64,000 nt of DNA. It comes from Herbiconiux sp. A18JL235. GTDB taxonomy: Bacteria; Actinomycetota; Actinomycetes; Actinomycetales; Microbacteriaceae. The notes beneath the pieces are model-generated. The model saw only the letters and a program-made list of their open reading frames with translations. It ran no database searches and had not been told where the DNA came from. The number at the start of each line of letters is the position of its first letter. Positions within the stretch are counted from its first letter, which is position 1. Shown piece by piece: positions 34,476 through 43,574 of the stretch. The stretch is from positions 434,001 to 498,000 of the forward strand of contig NZ_CP162511.1 of NCBI RefSeq assembly GCF_040939305.1, written 5' to 3'. Made by a program: the position numbers and the translations under genes.

Positions 34476-35563
34476 CGCGCGACCTCCTCTGTCTCGGTGA
34501 TGGTCTCGACGGTCGCGTCGCCACCGGCCGGGTGGCCGTCGACGACGTCGCGGGTGGTCGGGCCGTCAACGGTCGCGTCGCCCAGGGCGTCTGCGGGGCC
34601 GCCCAGCTCGGGCGCGCGGGTCGTGCCGCTCTCGAGCTCGCGGAGCACCGCGTCGAAGGCGACGCGTGCGGGGAACCCCTCATGGTCTCCGGGATGCGCG
34701 ACCACCTGCGCGGCCACCCACGCCGACAACGGCAGCGCGATGGCGGGCCCGACGCCCTCGAGCTGCAGGGCGATCCAGGCGGCGTTGAACGAGTCACCGG
34801 CACCCACCGGGAAGGTGGGGAGCGGCACGGGCCAGACGCCCGTGCCGAGCGTCAGCCCGTCGACGAGCGCGATCGCGCCCCGTCGCCCCAGCTTCACCAC
34901 GACGACCCGCGGGCCCCGAGCGGCGAGCGCCCGCAGGGCGAGCCCGGGGTCGTTCTCCCCGGTGAGCAGCTCGGCCTCGACCTCGTTGCAGAACAGGGTG
35001 TCGACCGCGTCGATGACCTCGTCGACGATGGCGCGCATCCCGTCGGCGTCGACGAGCTGCGGCCGGTGGTTCACGTCGAACGACACCGCGATGCCCCGGG
35101 TGCGGGCGAGCGCGACGAGCTCGCCGACCAGGGCGCGGGGGCCGTCGCCGAGGGCTGGGGTGATGCCGGTGAGGTGGAGGAGGGAGGCGCCGTCGAGCAT
35201 CCGCGTCTGGCGGGCCGGGTCGACCGTGGCGGGCGACAGGCGGGAGGCAGCCGAACCCGAGCGGTAGTGCTCGCTCCGCACGGTGTGCTCGTCGAGACGG
35301 CTCGTGACGATGAGGCCCGTCTTCTCTGCGGGGGCGCTCAGCACGTGCTGGGCGTCGATGCCCTCGCGGTGCAGTGCGTCGCGCACCTGAGCTCCGAACG
35401 CGTCGTCGGCGACACGCGACGACCACGACACGGGCACGCCGAGCCGGGCCAGGCCGACGGCGGTGTTGAGCTCGGCGCCGGCGAGACCGACCTCGACCGG
35501 GGAGTCGAGCCGGCCCACGTCGAGCGTGGCGAGCGCCTCGCCGACCGTCGCGACACGGGTCAC
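34472..35563 (-). CDS. kdgK: PfkB-family sugar kinase, probable KDG kinase
   Basis: 363 residues from the GTG at 35563. Ribokinase-fold features are GEALATLDVGRLDSPVEVGL with AGAELNTAVGLARLG in the substrate lid and the anion-hole motif PVGAGDSFNAAW with catalytic Asp. It would phosphorylate 2-keto-3-deoxygluconate to KDPG, and its gene overlaps that of the aldolase by four bases. The core is normal length, but a C-terminal tail of about 45 polar residues is added. Ribosome site weak; a leader of about 40 bases is predicted. Confidence 0.82.
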   Translation of the reverse strand: MTRVATVGEALATLDVGRLDSPVEVGLAGAELNTAVGLARLGVPVSWSSRVADDAFGAQVRDALHREGIDAQHVLSAPAEKTGLIVTSRLDEHTVRSEHYRSGSAASRLSPATVDPARQTRMLDGASLLHLTGITPALGDGPRALVGELVALARTRGIAVSFDVNHRPQLVDADGMRAIVDEVIDAVDTLFCNEVEAELLTGENDPGLALRALAARGPRVVVVKLGRRGAIALVDGLTLGTGVWPVPLPTFPVGAGDSFNAAWIALQLEGVGPAIALPLSAWVAAQVVAHPGDHEGFPARVAFDAVLRELESGTTRAPELGGPADALGDATVDGPTTRDVVDGHPAGGDATVETITETEEVAR

Positions 35564-35582
35564 GAGGTGGACGTCCGTACGA

Positions 35583-35638
35583 GTATGAGGATAGCGTTCA
35601 TATACAGGGACGATACGAAAGGCGCAGGAGAGTGTCAA
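35583..35638 (-). promoter_or_regulatory. Promoter and possible operator of kinase/aldolase operon
   Basis: Minus-strand TTGACA (35633-35638) and TATCGT (35610-35615) are 17 bases apart, a strong pair. Downstream, 35583-35605 contains imperfect inverted halves (GTATGA and TCATATAC in plus orientation) that could bind the IclR regulator encoded next door. Confidence 0.55.
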
Positions 35639-35736
35639 GGGAGTCGCGGATGCGCGCGCGCGAGCGCTCGGGCGAGGGCGCGTGGGCGTACGCACCGCCG
35701 TCGGCCCCCGCGGCGCCGCCGTGCTCGCGGGCGGTC

Positions 35737-36522
35737 TCAGGCCCCGAAGCGGCTGAGCAGCGAGTCCGCCTCGCGCGCCCCTTCGGAAAGCGCCGTCACG
35801 ATCTCGTCGCGGTGCGCGTCGGTGAGCCGCGCATCCGGGAGCGAGCAGCTGATCGCGTTCAGCGACGAGCCCCTGCCGATCGCCACCGCGAAGCACGAGA
35901 TTCCCGCGCTGTTCTCGCCGCGATCGTGAGCGATGCCGGCCTCGCGCACCGAGGCGAGCTCGTCGTCGAGCCGCGCTCTGTCGGTGATGGTGGCGGGAGT
36001 GAGCGCCCGGAGCGGCCCCGGGCCGAGCGCGGCGTCGACCGCCTGGGGCTCGAGCTGCGCCAGCAGCGCCTTGCCGAGGGCGGTGGCATGGGCGGGAAGC
36101 CGGCGCCCCACCGCCGAGTACAGGCGCAGCGGATGCACCGACTCGCGCTTGGCGAGGTACACCACGTCGGCCCCGTCGAGCCGCCCGAGGTGAACGGTCT
36201 CGCCCGTGCGTTCGGCGACGGCATCGAGGGTTCCGCGGGTGAGTGTGACCACGTCGTCGGTCTCGATGTACGAGGTTCCCGCGAGCAGCGAGCGGATGCC
36301 GAGCCCGTACCGGGTGCCGTCGGCGCTCACCTGCAGCCAGCCGCGGTCGGCCATGGTGTGCACGATGCTGTGCACGCTCGACTTGGGGCTGCCGAGCTCG
36401 CGGGCGATCGAGGTGATGGTGCGGCGCTGGTCGTCGGAGGCGAGCAGCTCGAGGATCTCGAGCGTGCGCAACGACGACTTCACCCCCGAACGCTCGGGGG
36501 TTCCGGTGCTCTCGTCGACCAC
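35737..36522 (-). CDS. IclR-family transcriptional regulator
   Basis: 261 residues from a GTG at 36522 preceded by CGGGAG. The winged helix is at residues 15-80 (LRTLEILELLASDDQRRTIT and LGSPKSSVHSIVHTMADRGW), then the GAF-like effector domain (ETVHLGRLDGADVVYLAKRE, LPAHATALGKALLAQL). IclR proteins often control sugar-acid catabolism (KdgR-like). It lies between the KDG kinase operon and the divergent apiosidase/lactonase pair and could regulate both. Confidence 0.9.
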   Translation of the reverse strand: MVDESTGTPERSGVKSSLRTLEILELLASDDQRRTITSIARELGSPKSSVHSIVHTMADRGWLQVSADGTRYGLGIRSLLAGTSYIETDDVVTLTRGTLDAVAERTGETVHLGRLDGADVVYLAKRESVHPLRLYSAVGRRLPAHATALGKALLAQLEPQAVDAALGPGPLRALTPATITDRARLDDELASVREAGIAHDRGENSAGISCFAVAIGRGSSLNAISCSLPDARLTDAHRDEIVTALSEGAREADSLLSRFGA

Positions 36523-36594
36523 TCTCGGCTCCCGTTCCTCGCACGCCAGACGCGCAGACCAGACCACCCTAACGCTCTCCGAAACCCCTGAACC

Positions 36595-36634
36595 CCCGAA
36601 CGACTCCCGTGAACGACACACCCGAACGACTCCC
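36595..36634 (+). repeat. Direct repeat upstream of the GH140-like gene
   Basis: CCCGAACGACTCCC occurs at 36595-36608 and again at 36621-36634, period 26 bases, within 60 bases of the start codon. A regulator site or a simple duplication are both possible. Confidence 0.45.
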
Positions 36635-36649
36635 CCGAAAGGACGACGA

Positions 36650-37924
36650 ATGACCCGCTGGAGCATCGCCCCCGACCACCGAAGCCTCCTCGCCGACGGC
36701 GAGCATCGCTTCCTCCTCGCCGACACCACCTGGGCGGCGTTCACCTCGCCCACCGACGCGGAATGGCTCGACCATCTCGAGCTCCGTCGTCGGCAGGGCT
36801 TCAATGCTCTACTCATCAGCGTGCTGCCCATCGCCCACGACCGCTCCGACGCCGCCCGCAGCCCGTTCGCCATCACCGACGGTGCCGTCGACTTCGGAGG
36901 GGGTGACGCCGACTTCTGGAGCCACGCCGAGTGGGTGCTCGAACAAGCGCGCGAGCACGGTCTCACGCCGATCCTGGTGCTGCTCTGGAACAACTTCGTG
37001 CCCGGCACCTGGGGTGCCGGCCTCACCCCCGACCATGTGCTCACCGAGCAGCAGACCGTCGACTACGTGCGACGCGCCGTGCGCACCTTCGGTCGCTTCG
37101 ACCCGGTGTTCGCGATCTCGGGCGACGACGACCTGAACGACGCCGAGGCGATCGAGCGCTACTCGCTGGCGGCGCGCGTCGTGCGCGAGGAGGCCCCGGA
37201 TGCGCTCATCACCTGGCACGACACGCCCACCGCGCGCATGCCGAAAGAGGTGGCCGACGGCCCGCTCATCGACCTGCACGGCCTGCAGTCGGGTCACAAC
37301 GAAGCCTGGGACACGCTGCCTGCCGACCTCACCCGCTACTACCGCGCCCTCGACGTCGAGCGCCCCGTCGTGAACCTCGAGCCGTGCTACGAGGGCCTCG
37401 GCCGCTTCGCCGGTGCCTCCCGCCACCGCCGGGCCGACGTGCGCCGTGCCAGCTGGACGGGCGTGGTGGCCGGTGCGAGCGCCGGGCTCGGGTACGGCGC
37501 GCACGGCGTCTGGTCGTGGCACCGGCGCGAAGCGTCGTTCACGGCGGAGGCCGTGCACGGCACCCCGTTCCCGTTCTCGGTCGCGGCGGGCTTCGAGGGG
37601 GCCTTCGACGCCGCCTTCGTGCGTCGGGTCGTCGAAGCCGAGAACCTGTTCGGGCTGGTCGAAGACCCCTCGCTGCTCGAGCCCGAGCCGTCGGGCGCCG
37701 TGGCGGGTCGCGTCGGCGACACCGTCGTGGTCTACGCCCCCGAACCCTTCGCCCTCACCCTCCGGCTCGACCGCCCGGTCGCGTCGATCGCCGTCTACGA
37801 TCTCGAACGGAGGCAGACGGATGCGGTGCGCACCACCGCGGTCGACGCCGGCCTCCGGGTGGAGCAGCCCGAATTCCTCGGCGACGCGCTCTACGTGCTG
37901 CGACTGGAGGATGCCCCTCGATGA
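36650..37924 (+). CDS. DUF4038/GH140 apiosidase-like glycoside hydrolase
   Basis: 424 residues. N-terminal barrel of the DUF4038 type: FLLADTTWAAFTSPTDAEWL, then RRQGFNALLISVLP, LTPILVLLWNNFVPGTWG, and FAISGDDDLN, where the family has a conserved Gly-Gly-Asp. VNLEPCYEGLGRF supplies the expected second catalytic Glu. A small C-terminal beta domain follows. The founding GH140 enzyme releases apiose from pectin rhamnogalacturonan II. There is no signal peptide, so it would act inside the cell. AAAGGACGA precedes the ATG. Function as an apiosidase is inferred from family and from the apionate genes at 54-64 kb. Confidence 0.73.
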   Translation: MTRWSIAPDHRSLLADGEHRFLLADTTWAAFTSPTDAEWLDHLELRRRQGFNALLISVLPIAHDRSDAARSPFAITDGAVDFGGGDADFWSHAEWVLEQAREHGLTPILVLLWNNFVPGTWGAGLTPDHVLTEQQTVDYVRRAVRTFGRFDPVFAISGDDDLNDAEAIERYSLAARVVREEAPDALITWHDTPTARMPKEVADGPLIDLHGLQSGHNEAWDTLPADLTRYYRALDVERPVVNLEPCYEGLGRFAGASRHRRADVRRASWTGVVAGASAGLGYGAHGVWSWHRREASFTAEAVHGTPFPFSVAAGFEGAFDAAFVRRVVEAENLFGLVEDPSLLEPEPSGAVAGRVGDTVVVYAPEPFALTLRLDRPVASIAVYDLERRQTDAVRTTAVDAGLRVEQPEFLGDALYVLRLEDAPR

Positions 37925-38979
37925 CCGACGACCACGAGAGCGCCTTCTGGGTGGGCGGATACACGAGCGATGCGGGCGGGCACGCTGAGGGCATCGCCCG
38001 GGTGGTGTCTTCGGAGGTGACCGGTCTGCGGCTGGCCGGGCCCGTGCATCCGTGGAGCTCGCCGAGCTTCCTGGCGCGGCACCCCGTGCTGCCCCTCGTG
38101 TACTCGGCCGACGAGGTGGCCGGCACGGTCACCGCGCACCGGATCGAGTCGCCCGACCCCGTGGCGCTCACGGCGGTGGCGTCGCAGCCGGCGGGGCCGC
38201 TGGTGTGCCACGTGGCGGTGTCGCCCGACGCCGCGTATCTCGCCGCGGCGTGCTGGGGCGACGGGGCTGTGCTCGTCTACCCGCTCGGCGACGACGGGCT
38301 GCCGGGGGTGCCGCTGGCGGTCGCACCCGTCGTCGACCCGCACGCCGGCGCGCGACGCGAGACACCGCCGCCGTTCGGCCTCGAGCCGGGCAGCCGCGCG
38401 CACTTCGTGCACTGGGTGTCGGCGACGCGCTTCGTGGTGACCGACCTCGGGTTCGACCTGCTGCGGGAGATCGAGTTGGTCGACGGCGCGCCCGTGGTGC
38501 TCGGCTCGACCGCCCTGCCGTTCGGCAGCGGCCCCCGCCACCTCGTCGCCGACGGCCCCCGCCTCATCGTGGTGACCGAGTACTCGTGCGAGGCGGTCGT
38601 GCTGGAGCCCTCCGACGGCGGGTACCGGATCGCGCAGCGTCTCGCCCTCCGCGAGGGCGGCCCTCGCCCCGGCGACACCGCCGCCCATCTGTGCGCCTCG
38701 GCCGACGGGCGCCTGCTCTACGCGGGCGTGCGCGGGAGCGACGTCATCGCGGTGCTCCGCCGCTCCTCGCCCGACGGCGAGCTGGTGAGGGCGGGCGAGT
38801 TCGCGAGCGGCGGGGCGATCCCGCGACACCACGTCGTCGGCGGCGCCCTGCTCCACATCGCCCACCAGGGCTCGAACGAGGTCACCACGCACGCCCTCGA
38901 CCTCGTCACCGGCCTCTCCGCGGGAATCACCCACCGGCTGGCCCTCGGCACCCCGTCGATGCTCCTCCCCGCCGCCTGA
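37921..38979 (+). CDS. Beta-propeller lactonase (6-phosphogluconolactonase-like, PF10282 type)
   Basis: 352 residues overlapping the GH140-like stop by four bases. Repeating blades are recognisable, for example FWVGGYTSDAGGHAEGIARV, CHVAVSPDAAYLAAACWGDG and AHLCASADGRLLYAGVRGSD, with RHHVVGGALLHIAHQGSNEV near the end. The family hydrolyses sugar lactones. Coupled to a glycosidase and next to KDG-pathway genes, it would open an aldonolactone formed by a sugar dehydrogenase. Confidence 0.78.
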   Translation: MTDDHESAFWVGGYTSDAGGHAEGIARVVSSEVTGLRLAGPVHPWSSPSFLARHPVLPLVYSADEVAGTVTAHRIESPDPVALTAVASQPAGPLVCHVAVSPDAAYLAAACWGDGAVLVYPLGDDGLPGVPLAVAPVVDPHAGARRETPPPFGLEPGSRAHFVHWVSATRFVVTDLGFDLLREIELVDGAPVVLGSTALPFGSGPRHLVADGPRLIVVTEYSCEAVVLEPSDGGYRIAQRLALREGGPRPGDTAAHLCASADGRLLYAGVRGSDVIAVLRRSSPDGELVRAGEFASGGAIPRHHVVGGALLHIAHQGSNEVTTHALDLVTGLSAGITHRLALGTPSMLLPAA

Positions 38980-39026
38980 CGGACTCCGGCCGCTCATCAT
39001 CGTCGCCGCGCGGCGGGCGGCGCGGG

Positions 39027-39302
39027 TCAGGGGAGGGCGGCAGCCACGGCGGAGAGGAGCTGGGGGGTCGTGGGCACGCCGGAGGCGCGCATCAGCTCGG
39101 CCCCGTCGGCGCCGGTGATGACGACGGTGGGCGTGGTGACGATGCCGCTCGCCTCGCTCTCGTCGGGGGCGTCGGCGACGTTCACCTCGTTCCAGTCGAG
39201 GCGGTCGCCGACGAGCTCCGCGACGCGCTCCACGGTCGCGCGCGTGCTGCTGCACGCCCCGCAGAAGCTCGACGAGTAGAGCGTGAGATGGAGCTCGGGC
39301 AT
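39027..39302 (-). CDS. Thioredoxin/glutaredoxin-like small redox protein
   Basis: 91 residues starting MPELHLTLYSSSFCGACSST, with the redox motif CGAC and the cis-Pro region VTTPTVVI. GTGGAGA precedes the ATG. The fold would be that of a stand-alone thioredoxin domain, but the motif CGAC differs from the CGPC of housekeeping thioredoxins. Divergent from purA; role unknown but probably thiol-disulfide exchange. Confidence 0.75.
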   Translation of the reverse strand: MPELHLTLYSSSFCGACSSTRATVERVAELVGDRLDWNEVNVADAPDESEASGIVTTPTVVITGADGAELMRASGVPTTPQLLSAVAAALP

Positions 39303-39454
39303 GTTCTCCACAACCAGCGGATGCGCATCCTGATTCCCCAGGCGTGGCCCACATCCGGGGCGCCGAGACCACCGCACGATAGAATCGACTGTCAACCGGC
39401 ACCCTCGCCGGACACTGACATCGGAACCTCGATCCGCTTCCGGAGGGAATCCAC

Positions 39455-40741
<1,287 letters not shown>

Positions 40742-40796
40742 GGCACCGGCCGCGCGCTTCCGCCCGGCCCCACACCCTGCCGGGCGGTTCTCCCGC

Positions 40797-40834
40797 GAAA
40801 AGTCCGTGAAGACCTCGTTCTTCACGGACTTTTC
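40797..40834. repeat. Extragenic palindrome, family A copy 1
   Basis: Perfect 16-bp arms, GAAAAGTCCGTGAAGA at 40797-40812 and its complement at 40819-40834, with a six-base loop. The T-run in TCTTCACGGACTTTTC could help terminate purA. Shares AAAGTCCGTGAAGA with the element at 49841-49896. Confidence 0.8.
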
Positions 40835-40872
40835 CCGTGAGAATCGCGTGAGACTCCGTCGGCGAGTCCTTT

Positions 40873-40928
40873 TTCTTGCGGACAAAGTCCGTCGGGATGT
40901 GCGTTCGGACGGACTTCATCCGCAAGAA
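40873..40928. repeat. Extragenic palindrome, family A copy 2
   Basis: Arms of 21 bases at 40873-40893 and 40908-40928 with two mismatches. The left arm begins TTCTTGCGGACAAAGTCCGT, identical over these 20 bases to the element at 49841. It lies between convergent purA and FUSC genes and could act as a bidirectional terminator. Confidence 0.8.
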
Positions 40929-40947
40929 GCGTGGGGTCACATCCCGC

Positions 40948-42252
40948 CTAGGCGCTCGGCCGCTCCGCCGCCGCGCGCCGCGCGCGCAGCGTGGCCAGCG
41001 CGACGCTCACCGCGACGCCGACCGCCGCACCGAGGAGTGTCTCGAGGGTGCGGTCGCGCAGCAGCGCCCACTCGTCTCCGGGGTGCGCGAGCTGCGCCAT
41101 GATGAGCGCGAGCGGCGTCACGAACACCATCGTGAGTCCGTAGTTGCGCATCACGAACAGCTCGGCCGCCACCTGCAGCAGCACCACGAACGCGATGAGC
41201 ACCACGGGCGACGAGCTCACCGCGAGCAGCACCGCCGCGAGACCAACCCCGAGCAAGGTGCCTCCGACGCGGTGCCCGGCGCGCACGAGGTGCCCCGCCA
41301 CATCGGCGGCTCCCAGCGCTGCGACCGCCGACACCATCGCCCAGTACGGATGCCCCAGCCCCGTCGCCGTGGGAATCGCCCCCGCCACGAGCACCGCCAC
41401 AGCGATCGCCGCCACCCTGCCGAGCTCGTGCGGTCGCGCGATGGCCGCCGCGAACAACCCGCCGAACCGCGTCGCCACCCGCTCCCGCGCCGCCGCAGCG
41501 CGCGCTCGCGACCTCGCCGCCTCGTGTGCCCGGGACTCGGTCGCCGCTCGCGCCCGCTCCCGCGCCGCCGCCGCGTGTGCCCGGGACTCGCTGGCCGCTC
41601 GCGCCCGCTCCTGCGCCGCCGCGGCGCGCACCCGCGACCCCGCCGCGGCGTGCGCTCGCGAGCCCGCGGCCGTGTGCGACCGCGACTCCCTCGCCGCTCG
41701 CGCCCGCTCCCGCGCTGCCGGGCGCACGAGACCGGCAGTCGACACCGCCATCGCCACCAGCGCGCTCGCCGCCGCGAGGGCCAGCGCCACCGGGATGCGC
41801 GAGGCTTCGGCCGGAACCGACGCGCACGCGGCAAGCGCGAACACGAAGAACAGTGCGCCGGGCGGGTGCCAGTCGAGCGCGTCAGAGACGATCGTCGCCA
41901 CCCCGGCCACCACTGCCGCAACCGGCACCACGATCCACTCCCGCGCGACGGAGGCCCCGATCGCCGTGCCGATCACCACGCAGGTGACGAGGGCCGCCCC
42001 GGCCGCGGCCTGCATCTGGAGTCGTGCGAGGTGCGTGTGCGCGCGCCCGTACAGTGCGGTGAACGCGCCGAACACCGCGTACAGCGCGAGATCGATGTGG
42101 CCCGTGAGCTGCAGCCCAACGAGCGGAACCGCCATCGCGACGCCGGCCCGCACCGCGACCCGATGGGCGCCCCCGTGCGGCCCGAACTCGACCAGACGGC
42201 GCGGATGCGGCAGTGCGGAACGCACAGAGGTGCGGGTCGTCGAGGTGGTCAT
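40948..42252 (-). CDS. FUSC-family membrane protein with repeat insertion
   Basis: 434 residues, two sets of about five to six membrane segments as in the fusaric acid resistance (FUSC/YccS-like) family. The first half starts at GGAHRVAVRAGVAMAVPLVG, the second at ELGRVAAIAVAVLVAGAI, and a C-terminal cytoplasmic part follows. Between them, at about residues 178-262, is an Ala/Arg/Ser/Glu-rich stretch built of repeats (RERARAA, ESRAHAAA). It is probably an aromatic-acid or drug exporter. It is divergent from a MarR gene across a 39-base gap that contains a palindromic operator, so it is probably MarR-repressed. Confidence 0.82.
   Translation of the reverse strand: MTTSTTRTSVRSALPHPRRLVEFGPHGGAHRVAVRAGVAMAVPLVGLQLTGHIDLALYAVFGAFTALYGRAHTHLARLQMQAAAGAALVTCVVIGTAIGASVAREWIVVPVAAVVAGVATIVSDALDWHPPGALFFVFALAACASVPAEASRIPVALALAAASALVAMAVSTAGLVRPAARERARAARESRSHTAAGSRAHAAAGSRVRAAAAQERARAASESRAHAAAARERARAATESRAHEAARSRARAAAARERVATRFGGLFAAAIARPHELGRVAAIAVAVLVAGAIPTATGLGHPYWAMVSAVAALGAADVAGHLVRAGHRVGGTLLGVGLAAVLLAVSSSPVVLIAFVVLLQVAAELFVMRNYGLTMVFVTPLALIMAQLAHPGDEWALLRDRTLETLLGAAVGVAVSVALATLRARRAAAERPSA
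41466..41721. repeat. Degenerate minisatellite inside the FUSC gene
   Basis: About 255 bases of related units rich in CGCTCGCGCCCGCTCC and GTGCCCGGGACTCG. On the minus strand they encode an Ala/Arg/Glu-rich region likely to form a long charged helix or coil between the two membrane halves. Period lengths are multiples of three, so the frame is kept. Confidence 0.7.
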
Positions 42253-42258
42253 CCGAGA

Positions 42259-42276
42259 TAGTTTACTCGTGAACTA
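42259..42276. promoter_or_regulatory. MarR operator between FUSC and MarR genes
   Basis: TAGTTTACTCGTGAACTA is palindromic at 14 of 18 positions, with arms TAGTT and AACTA. It fills the middle of the 39-base divergent gap, so binding would block both genes. The MarR ATG lies 15 bases away, which implies very short leaders. Confidence 0.65.
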
Positions 42277-42291
42277 GTGTACGGTTGCCGC

Positions 42292-42804
42292 ATGAGTCAC
42301 GGCAGCCCCCGCCAGCCCGACGACGTGGATCGCATCCGTGCCGACTGGGCGGCGCTGCATCCCGAGTTCGAGACCGAGGTGATCGAGCTCACCGGGCGCA
42401 TCCTCCGCAGCGCGGCGGTCGTCACCCGGGCCGGCGACGACTTCCTCGCCCGCTACGACCTCACCCGCGGCGAGTTCGACGTGCTCTCCGCGCTCCGGCG
42501 CGCCGGCGGGCCGCGGTCGCCCGGAGAGCTGCGCACCGTCTCGCTCGCCAGCGGGCCCGCCATCACCAAACGGCTGAAGGCGCTCGAGCAGCGAGGCCTT
42601 GTCGTGCGGTCGCCGAACCCGGTCGACGGTCGGGGGGCGTTCATCCGGCTCACCGACGAGGGATGCGAACTCATCGACGGGGTGTTCCCCGAGCTGCTGG
42701 CGCGCGAGCGTGAGCTGTTCGGCGCGCTGCCCGACACCGAACGTGCGTCGGCGGTCGAGGCGCTGCGTGCCGTGGTGCGCGCGCTCGGTCAGACCACCGA
42801 GTAG
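42292..42804 (+). CDS. MarR-family transcriptional regulator
   Basis: 170 residues with the winged helix-turn-helix at about 55-125: DLTRGEFDVLSALRRAGGPR, then SPGELRTVSLASGPAITKRL and the wing NPVDGRGAFIRLTDEG. The ATG at 42292 is preferred over the GTG at 42277, which overlaps the operator. Divergent from the FUSC exporter, it most likely senses the exporter's substrate. Its 3' end overlaps the convergent maleylpyruvate-isomerase-like gene by 16 bases. Confidence 0.88.
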   Translation: MSHGSPRQPDDVDRIRADWAALHPEFETEVIELTGRILRSAAVVTRAGDDFLARYDLTRGEFDVLSALRRAGGPRSPGELRTVSLASGPAITKRLKALEQRGLVVRSPNPVDGRGAFIRLTDEGCELIDGVFPELLARERELFGALPDTERASAVEALRAVVRALGQTTE

Positions 42805-43397
42805 CCGGCGGGGAGCTCGCCTCGGCCCGTGAGAGCGAGCAGCAGCACCTCGGCGTCGCCCTTCGCCGCCGCGACACCGGCAGCGAGCTCGAGCGTCGCC
42901 CTCACGCTCTCGGAGGGCTGCCCGTGGGGGAGGCCCGTGGCGCGGGAGATGTCGATCGAGTGCACCACGAGCTCGAACACGCGTGTGCGCAGGTACTCGC
43001 CGAGCTCGATGCCGAGGCCGCCGATCGACACGATGCGCTCGGGTGGGGCGGTGTCGACGAGCGCCATCGCGCGCACGAGGGCGTCGCCGACGGCCTGGGC
43101 CGGGTCGTCGCCCAGCCAGATCCCCGCCTCCACGCCGCGGGCGGCAACCGCCTCGGGATCGGTGAGGTCGCGGTAGACCCGCGCATAGTAGCCCTCGGCG
43201 TTCGACACGGTGGGGAAGCCGGGGTCGTCGAGCTGGAGGTAGCTCTCCACCGTGAGGATGGCGCGGGTGGTGTGGCCGACGAGGGAGCGCAGCGTCCAGT
43301 CGCCGAGGGCCGGGCGCTCCCACTGGTCGTCGCCGATGGCCGCCACCAGCTCGTGGAACGCTGAGGCGGAGTGGAAGAACATGGCTGCGCTGCCCAT
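42789..43397 (-). CDS. Maleylpyruvate isomerase/DinB-fold family protein
   Basis: 202 residues of the mycothiol-dependent maleylpyruvate isomerase N-terminal family. FHELVAAIGDDQWERPALGD and WTLRSLVGHTTRAILTVESY are the typical start, with metal-binding His in GHTTRA and in ELVVHSIDIS. Many actinobacterial paralogues exist and few have known substrates. It may be a mycothiol S-transferase. It converges on the MarR gene. Confidence 0.75.
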   Translation of the reverse strand: MGSAAMFFHSASAFHELVAAIGDDQWERPALGDWTLRSLVGHTTRAILTVESYLQLDDPGFPTVSNAEGYYARVYRDLTDPEAVAARGVEAGIWLGDDPAQAVGDALVRAMALVDTAPPERIVSIGGLGIELGEYLRTRVFELVVHSIDISRATGLPHGQPSESVRATLELAAGVAAAKGDAEVLLLALTGRGELPAGYSVV

Positions 43398-43426
43398 GGC
43401 ACCATCGTGGCACAGCTCCGCGGCGG

Positions 43427-43520
43427 CGCCAGCCGCAGGGTGGGGCCAGCCGCGGGGCGGCGGCGCGGGGTGGGGCCAGCCGCGGGGCGGGGCCAGCCGC
43501 GCCGCGGGGCGGGGCGCGAG
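43427..43520. repeat. GC-rich tandem repeat, upstream of GNAT gene
   Basis: Three to four degenerate units of the type GGGGCCAGCCGCGGGGCG. They fill most of the 177-base gap between divergent genes and may influence their promoters. No coding potential is supported. Confidence 0.55.
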
Positions 43521-43574
43521 TCGGGCGGGGGCGCGCCGGCGCAGCCGCGCCCTCGCAAGTGCGAGACTCGAAGC

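Noticed and set aside
34472..36544. One 690-codon gene spanning KDG kinase and the IclR region
   Set aside because: Only the last 363 codons show kinase homology; the upstream part is antisense to or out of frame with the IclR gene, and a strong promoter lies between.
43371..43574. N-terminal extension of the GNAT protein
   Set aside because: It translates the tandem repeat upstream into Gly/Arg-rich sequence; the acetyltransferase homology starts at the ATG at 43575.
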